The notes: generated by a model from the letters alone, not told the origin. 64,000 nucleotides of DNA from Glebionis coronaria (GCA_025667525.1 CM046877.1:297162364-297226363), one strand, 5' to 3'. Positions 35,784-48,396 are shown, counted from the stretch's first letter. Numbers and translations: made by a program.

Positions 35784-36285
35784 TGCTGATCCCTTTGATT
35801 GGATCTATATTCTATTAAGAACTATTATAATAGTTTGTAATCAAACTAAAACACTTTGAGAACTCTTACTCAAGCTAAATAAGTTATGCGGAATCTAACT
35901 TATAAAGCACAGAGAATTACTTTTAACTATTCAATTATCTTATTAATTGACTTGAATGAGGTACATTAATGACATTGTACCTATGTTCCTTTTATAGAGT
36001 AAGGAACCCTAGAAACCTTAAAATATTCTATAAAGATAACTATATCACAGACGATATATCATCAATATTCTAACTTTTTTATGTATATCACATAAGATAT
36101 ACTCTAACTATAACAATGACATATCTTATACAAAGATATATTCGTCCTAATCAATATAGCAGTACTTACTTTATAAGTAGCAGTACTTACTATGTACCGC
36201 ATTAACACTAACGGTACTTGAAAAATAACTAACAATACTTGAATAACACTAACGGTACTTGACACTTAACAAATAATTCCCAACA
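35784..36285 (-). repeat. Element D 3' LTR
   Basis: Reads TGTTGGGAATT from 36285 downward. A TATA element (TATAAAAG, complement of 35989-35996) sits in CTCTATAAAAGGAAC. The low-coordinate end is set at TG 35784 and is inferred. The LTR start has three copies of CAAGTACCGTTAGTGTTA-like units (36204-36262) and two of AGTAAGTACTGCTA (36158-36190). Confidence 0.65.
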
Positions 36286-36758
36286 ATCCTCCCTAAACAA
36301 GAATGATAACTTTTTGTCTTCTTGTTTCTCTTGTACTGGATGTATTTAGAATACATGTCTTCAGTCTTTCCTTCATCCTTGAATTGAACTTGGTAATTTG
36401 TATTTGTATCCAACTGAATGTAGCCAAACACTTCAATGTAGATCTTCTTCTGATAAGGTAATCTTCAAACAGCATGAACATCATCTTGGTCTTCAAACTA
36501 TGATCTTCTTGTGTCTTATAAACATTCATTTGTCTTTGCAACATCAGTAATTATCTTCTTGAGTTAAATCTATGAACTCTGAATCATGAACTCCAGTCTT
36601 GATTTGATTAGACAAAACCTTCTAAGTATTTTCTTCTTGAATACTTCTTTGCTTGCAATCTTTATACCTGAAATAAAACAGTTAACAACAAAAACATATT
36701 TGTATTGGCTTCATGATTTTTCGCAAATCACCAGCTATCAACGAATTTGATATATTCT
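36286..36758 (-). other. Element D 3' UTR
   Basis: Between the post-pol ORF and the LTR. It contains the purine tract next to the LTR and AT-rich sequence. An open stretch (36544-36293) has no recognisable domain and is taken as non-coding. Confidence 0.55.
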
Positions 36759-39304
36759 TTACCAGTTAGCCGTACACTCTAGAATAGCCAATACATTGAT
36801 CTTTAAATCTTCCAAAAGTCTGAATATTCTTGTTGTGCCATCAGTTCTTTGAATTCCATGAGCTTCTAGTCCTTGATCCATAGAGTATATCCATCTAGCA
36901 ATAGATGATTTCTTTCTAAAAATCTCTGTATCAATACATTGATCTTCAAATTTTACTATCTTCAAGTACTTCTTCAAGATCTCATCATCATCACTATCTT
37001 CTGTTGTTGACTTAGCCCTCTTGGCTTTCTGCTTTCTCTTTGTCGATCTTTTCCTTTTAACACCCTTGGAGGTTCCCTCAAATTCTGTTGAACCCTCTTC
37101 CAAGTTTGTATGTACCGTTTCTTCACTATGTGCTGTTAACTGTGTATGTAATGCTTATACATTTTCAGTCTGAGCAATATCTTAAGCTTTATCTCCTTCA
37201 TTCATTCTTTGAGCAGTCTCTTCCTTCGTTGAACTTACCTTCTTCTTTCTATTCTTCCTCACATAAGTGGTCTTGATAGTTGGAGATGTATTTGTAGGTT
37301 CAACAGTACTTGGCTCAATTCTAGGAGTACTACCAAATTTCCTTTGTTGTTGCAGATGTCTTCTATGTCTTTCAATAGCCATTCTATCTGCTTCAGATCC
37401 AATCTCAACAAAATTTAATTCATTTCTCTTATGTTGCTCATACAAAGTCCTGATTTCTTCAAAATTCTTCTTGACCAGCTGAATATGAGTGAAACCCTTA
37501 ACTTTCTTGAGAAAGTTCATCATTTGATTCCTAATCTGCATGGTAGTTGGGAGGCTTAATCTTTTCTCTTCTTCTCTTCTCAGCAAAGAATCTTTGTTGC
37601 TCCCTTACCAGATCATCAATAAATTTTGATTTCTCTTCTTCATCATAAGCATCTCTCTCTTCAGCTATCAATGTGTCTGCAAGAAGCTCACTTGCATGTA
37701 ATTCAGCTTAAATCCTATCATACTCTTGTATATTCCATTCTTGCTGTATTCTCTTAGCTTCTAGCAAATGATTCTTAGCTTCAAGTTTTTCTTGTAAATC
37801 TTCTTCACGAATCTGAGCTTGCATCCTAAGAGCATATTCCTCATCATGGTCTAACTGATTAAATCTATACATGACTTTGCTTATATCTTCATCTGAATCA
37901 CTTTCATTTTCAGATTATGATAGTATTTGCTTCTTCCCCTTATCCTTTGGATTATTTTTAGGTAGCTTCTTCTTCAGCTGAAGGTCTTTCCTCATCAGCT
38001 TGCTGTTGAATAACTATACCTTTAGTAGGGTGTGAAGCTTGAACTTTCTTACCTTTAGTTTGATCCTTTTAGGCAAGAACTTCTTGTTGTGTCTTCTTCT
38101 CTGCCTCTACTTGTTTTGCTTTCTTAGCTGAATTCTTCTCTCTTAAGTCAAGTAGTATTTGGGCTAAAGTCTCATCCTCTCCAAAAGGAGTTTGAATTTC
38201 TAGGGAATGATGATCACCAGCTGTACTTGCAATCGGCTTAGTTGGCTTAGCAGTACTTGGGTCTTCAACAATGTCAGCAGTACTTGAAGCCGGCTTAGTT
38301 GGCTTAGCAGTACTTGGATCTTCAATAATGTTGACTTCACCAGTATTAGACACATTTTTTTCTTCAATCACTTGTGTATCTTCAAATACTCTTTCTTCCA
38401 CTGAAGCTATCTTTTCAACTTGCACCTCTTTAGTCTTGTCTGATCCAATGCTCATTCTTGATCTAGACAGTACTTACAAAGACTATTTCTTGTGAAACTA
38501 AATTTGTGTTTGTGGTGGTGGAGTTGAAGATACAAGAAATTGAACATTTATTTCCTCCAAATTATCATAGAAAGTACTCCGATTCACTTGAAGTGGTGAT
38601 TGATGTGTTGGTGCTGGCTGAGTTACCATCATTTTTTCAACTTGTGGCTCCTCATGAGTAGGCTATGGTTCTTCCTGTTGAAACTCCATGTTTTTAGGTT
38701 CATCCACACCAGTCTCTAAACCAGTTCCATCTTCATAAGTCCCAATGACATCTTCATCCAGCTCAAAATTGATGTCATTTCTAGAAATCCTTGTCTGATT
38801 ATCAGAAGAAGGTGGTTGTTCTTCATAATTCCTGCCCTGTTTGGTTGCATTCAGTTGCCTTTTCTTGTGGTTTCTGAATATTTGCTTTTTGAGTGCATCC
38901 TTCTGAATAGATCTATGTTGCCTCATCCAAGGTGATATTTTGTTCCTCAACTTGATTAGGCTAGCTTCCAATTCAGCAATTTTCTTGTTTTGAACAAGTT
39001 TTTCTTTTTGCAACACTTGTACCTGTTGGGAAAAACTAGTACACAAAGCAGTTAAATTTGTAACATCCACCACCTCTGGTGCATGTGTTGGTGGTGAACC
39101 ACTAGCAGCAATAGAAGCAGCAGGTGTATGGATCATCTCATCAGTATTTGGTGGATCACCAACATTGTGAGAAGAAGATTGTGAATCTTCTAGGGAATGG
39201 GAACTCTGGTGATAAGGAGTTTGCTGAGAAGCAATAGAATTGTTGGGTTCCTCACCTTCTTGGTTGGCAGGTTGGGCATATGAGCAAACAATGGTGTAAC
39301 TACT
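36759..39304 (-). pseudogene. Element D post-pol ORF (env-like), partial and broken
   Basis: Reads from 39304 in one frame to a stop at 38663, resumes to 38069, then in another frame 37586-37182 and 37103-36759. Features: coiled-coil-like SFSQQVQVLQKEKLVQNKKIA; acidic/Pro-rich middle with a tandem repeat of DPSTAKPTKP (38235-38330); QMMNFLKKVKGFTHIQLVKKNFEEIRTLYEQ, a motif type I associate with the conserved part of Sirevirus post-pol ORFs; basic KKKVSSTKEE and KRKRSTKRKQKAKRAK stretches (possible nuclear signals); C-terminal ARWIYSMDQGLEAHGIQR. The N-terminus is cut off by element E. Function unknown. Confidence 0.65.
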
Positions 39305-39671
39305 TGTTAATCCCATTTAATCCATAACACAAGATTTAGAAGATATATTTAGAGAGAGAAAGAGTAGAAAGTAGAGAGAGAAACAAGAGAGAATTTGGAA
39401 GGTTAATGTTTATTAGAGAGAGAAAGTAAAATGAACCAACACCCTCTTTCACATGTGAAAGAGGGTTATATATGCCACGGCTCTAAGGCTTTTGTGGGCT
39501 TCATCTTGGGTCGGGCTTGGCTTTCACTTGGGCATATAGCCCCTAACAAAGACAATATTAGCTTAAAGTCCAAGCCTGCTTTTCCCGACTAACCTATTAC
39601 TATACAAGACCAATAACGACTAAGATGACCTATTACATTCTTGTTCGACTATATAAAATATAGGGCTAACA
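39305..39671 (-). repeat. Element E 3' LTR
   Basis: Reads TGTTAGCCCTATATTT from 39671 and ends GGGATTAACA at 39305, a perfect TGTTA/TAACA terminal repeat. A TATATAACCC promoter-like word lies near 39464-39473 (complement). Preceded by GGGGGAGAT. Length 367, close to the 361-bp LTR of element A. Confidence 0.8.
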
Positions 39672-42063
39672 ATCTCCCCCAATGTATCGGTCATCTTAAA
39701 AAGCTTAAAAAGCATAAGATGATTGTGTGAATACATTCTTGTAGAGGAGATCTTCCTGCTTTGGTCTTGTATCTTGGTCTTGATCTTGTTTGTAACGGCT
39801 TTGTTCCTTCATGCCTTGTGATCTTTATCTTGAGCCTTTGTCTTTCGACTTAGAGTGCTTGAGATCTTCAATCTATCCTTGATAGTGTTCATCTTGTGCT
39901 CTTGTGGCAAGATGACCTATTACATTCTTACATTCATAAATATTTTGATTATCGCCATCTTGTGCTCTTGTGACTTCTGAATCGACATTGGTTACACAGC
40001 TACGCCACCTTCTTGATATGCAGCAACATATATAGACACGGATGAAATGGCTTTGAATATTTCACCCTAACTCGGTAGCGTTTTACCTCCGGTCGGTGAA
40101 GACCGTTAAACGGTATTAAATACCGTACCTGTGATCAGGTAGATTCGATTAAGAACCTCCCTGACAGGGTTTCCCGGCGGTAGTAGCCAGTTCTCTTTAC
40201 TCGACCGTCTCAAAGCAGACTGCGAACGTAAAGAGTGAATCATAAGGATAAATTATCCGTCTGATTAGAGTCGTCAATTCAGATTTCCTGGAACAAGTTT
40301 GATTCTAAAAGAATCGCACCATTGTTGCTTTCCAGTTTGTCACAAGCTTGATTCATAGAGAATCTTGGGAGTTACCTACCATAGTGCTGTTTGATGTTGA
40401 CACTGGAAGGATTTCCATTCGTCACTGTGAACACTAATGAGTGTCACTCTGAATGTTCTGGCAAGATCACATGGATTTTGCGAAGAAACCTGGAATCAAG
40501 TTTGAATCAATTAAGAATCAAACTTAGTTGCATTCAAGTTCTCACAAGTTTGATTCGTGTAGAATCGCACAAGTTACCTACCATGAGCTTGTTTGATGCT
40601 GGCTCAAGCAGGATTTCCATCTTCATTGTGAATCGTATCACTCAAATGTTCTGGCAGTATCACAAGGATAATGCGTAGGACTCGATTGTGTCCTAATGAG
40701 ATGATATATAGATCTCGTTTGGCTCTAGACTCAATAAGTGCATTTTGGTAATCGGAGGCTGGAGCAGACTGCCACCTTTTCAATATTAACTAACTCGGAG
40801 TGAGAAAGTCAATAGATACGTGTTGATCTCCGTGACAATGAGACAAGTTTCTTTTGAGAGAAACTCGAATGGCTGGGAAGGGTTGTGCATTGCATCACTG
40901 GGTCCATGATGACTTGTCTTCAATAGATGTATTGACCCGGTTTCTGCCTAAGTTGCATAGAATATTCAACTCCTTCAATGCTTACCAATACGTCATCATT
41001 AGCACCTTGTTGTGATTGTTCCACTGCTAACTTAAGTAATTGGTCCGCATTCAGCTTCATTCAACTCCATCTTTCCTAAGGACAACTATTTCTAGCTATG
41101 GAATGTCCTTGGGTAGATCCCTCCAGTTCTGGTTGGATCATAGGACTTAGTTTCCTATCCTAAACCACCTTTTGACTCCATCGTTCCGTCGTGGATAGTA
41201 GGTTGTTTTGGGTAAAGATCGTAACCATAAAACCATTGAAAACCATTCAAAGTGCTTGATAAAAATCAAAACTCTTAACACTTTGAAAGTTTTACATTTC
41301 CGAAAAGCTCCCCCTACACACATGCATCGATATACGAAATAGTTTGGCATGTGAAGGAAAGAGTTGCATTTTATTCTTTAAGATCACTTGTTGCGATATA
41401 TTACATTTTAATCACATTTTCTCCCCTATCTCTAATATAAAAACATAATGTTAGAGATACCAATTGATTAAAATATGACAATTTTCTAAAAATCGACGGG
41501 AGAGAAACATGTGTGTACGCATGAATCATGGAACGTTTTCAGTCGGGATGCTCCCCCTCAACAATATATGTGTGTCTTGAGTCAAAAAATGACAAAATTT
41601 TGGAGAAAGGACACCAAAAAATATGTTGAGGTACGGAGATGAGATGCCTTTACCGATAATATATATGACAGATTTATTACCATTTTCGGAATGTGTTGGA
41701 TACATAAAATATGACAGTCTTAGAGATGTACCTAACAACATTAAAAGACTTGATTTTAAACGCCCCCCCTCAAAAATTGATCAAAATAACATATGACATT
41801 TTATAGATATAAAAACCACATATGAGGAAGGGAGTGTTGAACACACAATTTTGAAAGATTTAGAAAAACCTTTTTGAGAAGTTCTTGAAAAATTGTGTTC
41901 AACGGTTTTAAAATAATCAGGATAGAAGACTTCTCTTCTATTGCTTAGGGAACGCGCACTGAAACGTACACTTCCCTTTCGGGTCCGTTTTTCATGAGCT
42001 CAAAACTTTGATTGTTTTGTGACTAGCTCATGACCGAGAAAAATAAATTTCCCGTTGTGAAGG
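39672..42063 (-). other. Element E long 3' noncoding tail with tandem duplication
   Basis: No gene. Counterpart of 29063-31225. The ~200-bp unit is again duplicated: about 40288-40489 and 40490-40680. Purine-rich motifs (as complement) lie at 41307-41317, 41422-41430, 41551-41559 and 41761-41769, besides the true tract at 39672-39680. Open stretches at 40391-40678 and 41147-41350 lie within repeats and are not genes. Confidence 0.75.
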
Positions 42064-45000
42064 TGATGTGTCGTGGATAGTATATGTGATAATTAGATAC
42101 GTTAAAGGGTAAATTAGAAAATTACCTTTAGGAAAAAGTAATAGTCTAATAATACCAATGACGAATTCAATTAAACACGTGAGTGAGTCGAGTTCGTTGT
42201 ACACGAAGATCTTATGAATTTGAGACGTTTTGCTTTGATTTGGACAATCGATTTGAATTGGTTTTCGGTTTTTAAACTACAAATTAAATCTACAAATTTT
42301 AAGCTATTTAAAATTAACCTAAAGTGCATGAATCGTAACCCCGCCTATTTAAAATTCTACAAGCAATTACTTAGAAACTAAAAGCACAATTTAAAAATTA
42401 AACTAATTTAATCTCTTTAAAAATTTAATCTATTTAATTATCTATTAAAAATAAATCTATTTAATTAAATCAACTTTTAAACTAATTTACTTTTAAAAAC
42501 TAATAAGCTATATTAAAAATTCACTTAAAATAAATTTATTTAAAAACTATTTTTATATCACTCTAAAATTATTAAAATCTATTTAATTAAAAATAAACTA
42601 ATTAAATTTTTTTATATCTTATTTTATTTATTAATTAACTAAAATATACTTTAAATAAAACATTAACTAAAAGTTTATAAAAAAAAACGGATTAAAAGAA
42701 AGTTAAGTGTTACTTAAACAAAATCTGCCAATTCTAAACTAATCTATATTAATAACCTAGAAGAGAGATCAAAAAGGCCTCTAGCCCAGATGGTTATCAC
42801 ATTGGACCTACAAACGAAGGGGCCCGAGTTCGAATCCCACTGATGACATTATTTTTTGAATTAAAACTTTTTAACAGATTTCTGACAATGAAGTCTTAGG
42901 AAAGACTTTGAGAAGCTTTTTAGCTTATGTTGTGAGGTCACAGCTTATGGACTTATCAGTCAATTGGACTGATAAGCTTAAATGTTAATCAGCAAACAAT
43001 GCTATCCAAATAAAGCAGATATACACACTTCTAAAAGAAATCAGCAAACTATATAAATTTTCCCAGTTAAACAGAAAATTCAGCAGACTTCAATCCAATA
43101 CAAACTGATTATAAGACAATCCAAATTAAGCAAAGCTTGAATAAATTTCCTAATTATCAACTAACTCAAAGCAGAATAACAAGCTAATACAGGCTAAAAC
43201 AGATCCCAACTCAGATATACAAATATTGTAAAAACTTAGATAAAAATTGTAAACAGACTTAACTAAATCGTACAATCTACTCGAATTAGTTCAAGCTTTA
43301 CTAATCAAATGTAATATCAAGTTACTAACAGGTGAATTAATAACAGTTACTCAGACATACTAAATCAGTAAATCATAAATCTCACAACTCAAGACATATT
43401 CAACATCACAGTAAACTATCGTAATTCAGAAAATCAGTACTAAATAATTAAACAATTCCAGCAGAACGCAATCTCAACATAACAATGTTACTGAACGGAT
43501 TCATAACTCAACTATAATCAAGAATATCTATCCAGCTTAACAGATTCATGATTATAAGACCTAGAGACTAAACAGTTCTATATAAACTAACTGAGAACTC
43601 AGCAGTAATATTCAGACACTAATGAACATTCAGCAGTTAAATCTAATCAGAGTAACACATTTAATCAAACCCTCGAATCCAAACATAAATTATTAAGCAG
43701 ATAGAAAAAATATCATATAGCATAAAAACTTAAACAAGAAAGTAAATGAGATCGTACCTTTGGTCGATAACCTTTGAGACGTAGACCTGCGCTGAGCAGT
43801 CTATGAACCGTAAGTAACACCATCGAACACCATAACCATCTTCATTCGATCCTTCACAAGTCGACAGTAAATTTGTATTTATCCAATTAGGATAAATTAA
43901 TCCCAAATATTACTTCAATATCTCATCAAACTATTGAGCAGATTAATAAAATATCTTTCATAATTATAATATTTAAATTAGATTTGAGAAAGAAGATAAA
44001 GGGATTAAAACATAAACTCACGAATCAAAATAATAGACTGATACTTTTATTAATTCATATTAAACTGATACAATACTTTTAAAAAGAAATATAACTTTCC
44101 TATTCTAATTTTAACATTATAACAGTAAAGTAATAAAAGGGATAGAATTACAATAGAAATTGGGGGTATTTATATCCCCCCCAAGGGCTTGTTGGTGCGA
44201 ATATTCGGATCTCTTGAGGGATATTCCCTTTTCTTCTTGGCCACTGATCTTCCTCTTTATCTCTCTTTATTGATCGGACGGATGATATGATTCACAATAG
44301 CACACGGATTGCCAACGTGGCATTCGTGTGCTAGTTGTGCTTCTTTCAAGCGCTCTGATTGGTGGATTGTGGGAGTTGAGGTGTTGCATCCAGTAAGATT
44401 CGGCCACGTAGCATCCCCTCTCCATCTTTTCTCTTCCTTAAACCGTGGGGGTTTTAATCCCCTTGGTATGAATTAATGAAATAAATAAAAAGCCCTATGT
44501 GATAGGAACTTTTTACTGCCTAGGGTTAATGAACAGTGAATGTTTACTGGTGTTTGAGGGTGGGATAAATTGGGGAAGATGATACATAGATATCATCAAG
44601 AGTTATTTGTTTATTGTGTGTTATACAAAACGTGTGAAGTTATAAATGGGAGTGGGTGGATGAATATACGGTTTTTATTAAATGGTGGAAATTTATTGGT
44701 ACGTGTGAGAGTGGGGAAAGTTTGGTGAGGTGAAACGAATGAATGAGTGAATATTTCGTTTCATTTATTTATTTGAGGTGAAAGACCCATTGACCAAATA
44801 ACCTTTGTTTTCAGAAGATTAAAACCCTAATGGGTCTTTAGGCCCAATACACGCCCCTTTATTCTTTAAACTCTCAATTGGGCCATAAATTGCCCCATTT
44901 CCATGTTTATTTCTTCATCCGTTCCAATTTGGGCCTAATGGGCTTTCCTTGGATTTTCAAACAACTCTTTAAATTAACTTGCACTTTAAATGGGCTTTTG

Positions 45001-45252
45001 AGCTCATTTACCCCATTGTGGGCCCCACTTGACCATAAACTTGCAAATTTATTAAATCCACTATTGTCGAGCTCGATTTTGGCTTCTTGATCTTTTTCAT
45101 CAATCTCGTGTCGGTTTTCGTCGGTTTTCGCGAACTTGGTACCTACACACATGAAAACAAGAAACACGCATATCCAAGGCATTTTTGATACAAATCATGC
45201 ATAATTTCAATGTTTTAAGCTACAAATCATATGAGTAATTACACTCATATCA
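42064..45252 (-). repeat. Element F 3' LTR (3.19 kb)
   Basis: Reads TGATATGAGTG from 45252 and ends GACACATCA at 42064 (TGAT/ATCA). Bases 42064-43532 match 56921-58404 closely; the remainder has no partner here because H truncates the other LTR. It includes a ~450-base extremely AT-rich block (42270-42720), a tRNA-like segment on the plus strand and CAGCAGA/CAGTT-rich sequence. The open stretch at 44878-45182 is not a gene. Confidence 0.9.
42776..42848 (+). repeat. tRNA-like (Pol III A/B box) segment in element F LTR
   Basis: TAGCCCAGATGG (A-box-like, 42782-42793) and GAGTTCGAATC (B-box-like, 42826-42836) are spaced about as in tRNAs, within 73 bases. A 4-bp D stem can be drawn (CCAG/TTGG), but acceptor and T stems do not pair well, so this is tRNA-derived at most. 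Same segment at 57634-57707. It runs antisense to the element. Confidence 0.5.
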
Positions 45253-47214
45253 AATTCCCCCATGCTAAGCAATTGCCGTGTCCTCACGCAATGATAAAAT
45301 AAAACTATATCTACACCATTATTCAACTTTTATTTTGTAAAGAAATAAAATAACTTTAAAGATCATAAAAACTCAAATAGATTCATCGTCCTCGACTTTT
45401 CACTTTTCCATGCCAAGTGCAAAAACAAGATCATTGTTATTATAAGTTGGTAGACTAACACGAACTCATGTGGGCCAATTATTCACTTAGACTCCCTTAT
45501 TCCTAGGTGTATCTCTTATATTTTATTGTTGTCTTGAATGATCACGAGGATGCATTGTTGACTTATTTTGATAATTTATTAGGCCGAAAATAAAGTGAAC
45601 GATTTAATCAATAGTTAGCTAAAGGACAAAATCTTTTAAAACTGCTTCTCGGGACTTCATAAAGTTCATATCTTGGCATAACTTGCTTCGCGATTTGAGA
45701 CCTTTCTCGGACCTATATTTGGCAATGACTTTATACTTCCAACCTTGAGAGACGTTCACGAAATAATGGTCTTCTCTTCATATAGGAATTTCTTCACTTG
45801 AAGTTTTGAGAGATTCATACTTGGACCACGACTTCTTCATTTTTCTCCAATCTTTATTTGGGATTTTGATTAACAACGATCCGCCTCCTTTTTGGACTTG
45901 GCTTCATATATCCTCATACCTTATTTTGGTCTTTTTGGATATACTTCTCCATGACTTTTTGGGAGTATTTGCTTTTCGTCGTGTGTCTCGATCCTTCATA
46001 TTGATTTTTGATAAATGAGTCTTCACATCACTTGAGATCTTTAGCAATAAAACATAGCCCTCATGTCTTGTTAGGACCTTTTTGGACTCGCCAATCTTCG
46101 CATCCCGCTTCAATAAGTTATGCCTTGGCTATGAACTCTAATCTATACCGAGCAACTTTTAAACGATCTTGGGCTAGAAGCTAAGTAACTTTTCAAATCG
46201 TTCAACATTATTTATTGCAATTAAATTTATTAACAAGCGATGGGAGAATAGGCTTATAATTAACTCACATAAATTCCCGAAAGAATACCAAACTTATAAT
46301 TGGCTCTATCATCTCTTGTTCTCCATATCGAAAAATTTCAAAAATGTGAAATCAATGGATACTTAGCCTATTAAATCAAAGTTTTGGGTTTTCAAGTCAT
46401 CTATAGGATCTTGCATCTTCTTAAACTTTTGCAAGTTTTAGAATTTGCGTTTTAAAGTTCCCTTGATAAACGACTTTCTAGGATCAATTATAGGAGCTTG
46501 CAAAAAGTTCTTGTCCTTAACTCGTATGAATTAAGACCTTCGCGTTTTAAAGCTCCCTATATAATAGCCTAGCAAAACTTAATTCAAATACGTTAAGGAA
46601 AAGCTAAGATTAAAAACCAAGTCGAGTCAAAAACTATTCTTATTAAAAGCCTACATTCGTGTCAAAAACACTTATTTTATTTATTAAAACTTAAAAAAAA
46701 ATACTAAAAATTTAAAATTTTATTGAAAAATGAGAAAAACACTACGTTTAGACACGACAAGAGCAATTGCAAGCGATTATATCGATTGACTCCCCCATGC
46801 TAAAACCAAACATTGTCCTCAATGTTTCTTAGCTCAAGAGTAACACCCCCTTGCTAAAATACGAAGAGTCTAATGCAACATCCTAGCATGGAAAGAGCAC
46901 GCACATCTATAAGCCGTTTATTAATTATGCCTCAAGATAAAACGTTAGTCGATAAAAATCAAGGGTAAGAAAGTGTGCCCCTTTTTGGCATCTAAAGAAT
47001 GGAAGATCAAGTGGACCGGCAAAAACCGAACACGAGAGTCTTCAAATATAAGGGTCGTACCTAAGATCACAACACAACAAAACACGAACACGAGCTTGAA
47101 AGATCAAGCCTTATTAGGTGTTAGAAAATAGAAAGAAGATAGAATGTATGGGACTCCCCCACAAGGCACCTCGTTTTTGTTCACCGAGTCATGAGCTCGA
47201 CTCGATCCCCGCAT
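45253..47214 (-). other. Element F region between integrase and 3' LTR
   Basis: In Athila elements this position can hold an env-like ORF. Here I find no open frame above about 75 codons and no membrane-protein signature. It includes the polypurine tract CATGGGGGAATT (complement of 45253-45264) and a related GCATGGGGGAGT word near 46801. Treated as noncoding or fully decayed. Confidence 0.65.
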
Positions 47215-48384
47215 TCATTGGTCCTTAGGGAAAGTTTGAAGATCCGGGACAACCTCCGTAGGTATGTCCCCTCCAAAGTAATGTTTCACACGATGACCAT
47301 TCACCTTAAAGTTAGGCCCGTCTTTTTGAGCTAGCTCAACGGTGCCATAAGGGAAAACTTGTGCAATGGTGAATGGTCTAGACCAACGGGATTTGAGCTT
47401 GCCCGAGAAAATCTTAAGTCTAGAGTTGAATAAGAGGACTTGATCACCAACATTGAAAATGCGGTTATTGATCTTAGAGTCATGAATCCTCTTAGTCTTC
47501 TCTTTGTAGATCAAAGAATTTTCATAAGCTTGATCTCTTAATTCACTTAGTTCATTCAATTGAACCTTGCGATGATCACCCGCGGTCCTCAAATCAAAGT
47601 TACAATGCTTAAGAGCCCAATACGCCTTATGTTCGAGTTCAATTGGCATGTGGCATGCTTTTCCGTAGACCAACCAAAATGGTGTACAACCAATTGGCGT
47701 CTTGTGAGCCGTACGGAAAGCCCACAATGCATCGTCCAATTTATCCGACCATGAAGTGCGATTTTCTCCAATAGAACGCTCCAAAATCCTTTTAAGAGCA
47801 CGGTTTGAAACCTCCACTTGACCACTCGTTTGAGGGTGATAAGTCGTAGAAAGTCGATGAGTGACACCATATTTCTTTAGAACTTTTTCAAATTGTTCAT
47901 TACAAAAATGGGTCCCACGATCACTTATAATAGCCCGCGGAGTTCCAAACCTAGCAAAAAGTTGTTTCAAAAATTTTACCACAACTCGAGCATCATTCGT
48001 GGGCAAAGCCTTAGCTTCGACCCATTTAGACAAATAGTCCACGGCTACGAGAATGTATTTGTTTCCTTTCGAAGATGGAAACGGCCCCATAAAATCGATC
48101 CCCCACATGTCAAAGATTTCACAAACTTGGATAATGTTTTGAGGCATTTCATCCCTTTGTGAGTTCTTTCCTTGACGTTGACAAGAATCACAAGTCTTGA
48201 TCAAGTCTTGGGAATCACGATATATGGAAGGCCAAAAGAAACCGGCATCAAAGACTTTCTTCGCGGTGGCGTTAGCACCATGATGTCCCCCGGTAGGTCC
48301 CTCATGACAAGATTTAAGGATATCTTGAGCTTCTTTGCCAAACACGCACCTACGAATCACTTGATCCGCGCACACACGAAACAA
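47215..48384 (-). CDS. pol: Element F integrase
   Basis: Open frame of 389 residues; it continues the pol frame after a TAG at 48397-48399. Zinc site: [15 protein letters not shown] with CDSCQRQGK. Catalytic acids: Asp in [11 protein letters not shown], Asp in [10 protein letters not shown], Glu in [14 protein letters not shown]-terminal part: [35 protein letters not shown], and [15 protein letters not shown]. It ends [10 protein letters not shown]. All active-site residues are present. Mediates cDNA insertion. Confidence 0.9.
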   Translation of the reverse strand: MFRVCADQVIRRCVFGKEAQDILKSCHEGPTGGHHGANATAKKVFDAGFFWPSIYRDSQDLIKTCDSCQRQGKNSQRDEMPQNIIQVCEIFDMWGIDFMGPFPSSKGNKYILVAVDYLSKWVEAKALPTNDARVVVKFLKQLFARFGTPRAIISDRGTHFCNEQFEKVLKKYGVTHRLSTTYHPQTSGQVEVSNRALKRILERSIGENRTSWSDKLDDALWAFRTAHKTPIGCTPFWLVYGKACHMPIELEHKAYWALKHCNFDLRTAGDHRKVQLNELSELRDQAYENSLIYKEKTKRIHDSKINNRIFNVGDQVLLFNSRLKIFSGKLKSRWSRPFTIAQVFPYGTVELAQKDGPNFKVNGHRVKHYFGGDIPTEVVPDLQTFPKDQ

Positions 48385-48396
48385 ATAGGGGTCGTC

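Larger units (their letters stand above)
35784..39304 (-). mobile_element. Copia element D (Sirevirus-like), 3' end only
   Basis: Minus orientation: part of a post-pol ORF (39304 to ~36759), a short 3' UTR, polypurine tract CTTGTTTAGGGAGGA (complement of 36287-36301) and an LTR (36285 to ~35784). Pol is not in the window. The upstream end is cut by the 3' LTR of element E at 39305. ORF type and position match the extra ORF of element B in general layout, though the sequences differ. Confidence 0.7.
39305..42063 (-). mobile_element. Ty1/copia element E, 3' end only; inverted relative of A
   Basis: In minus orientation: long noncoding tail (42063 to 39672), polypurine tract, 3' LTR (39671 to 39305). 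Tail phrases match element A in reverse complement, for example GGGAAGGGTTGTGCATTGC near 40877 against 30045. Coding parts are beyond the Athila insertion and outside the window. Inserted into the post-pol ORF of element D; the flank at 39300-39304 is CTACT. Confidence 0.75.

Noticed and set aside
35784..36285. Element D LTR as the 5' LTR of element C
   Set aside because: No primer site follows it in the minus direction, and 1.1 kb of unrelated sequence separates it from element C pol.
42776..42848. Functional tRNA gene
   Set aside because: A and B boxes are present, but acceptor and T stems do not pair and both copies travel with the LTR.
44878..45182. Small genes at the outer end of the element F LTR
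   Set aside because: Overlapping open frames on both strands inside an LTR, no recognisable domain.
45904..46113. Candidate env remnant after element F integrase
   Set aside because: Only 69 codons, Lys/Arg-rich, no signal peptide or membrane segment.
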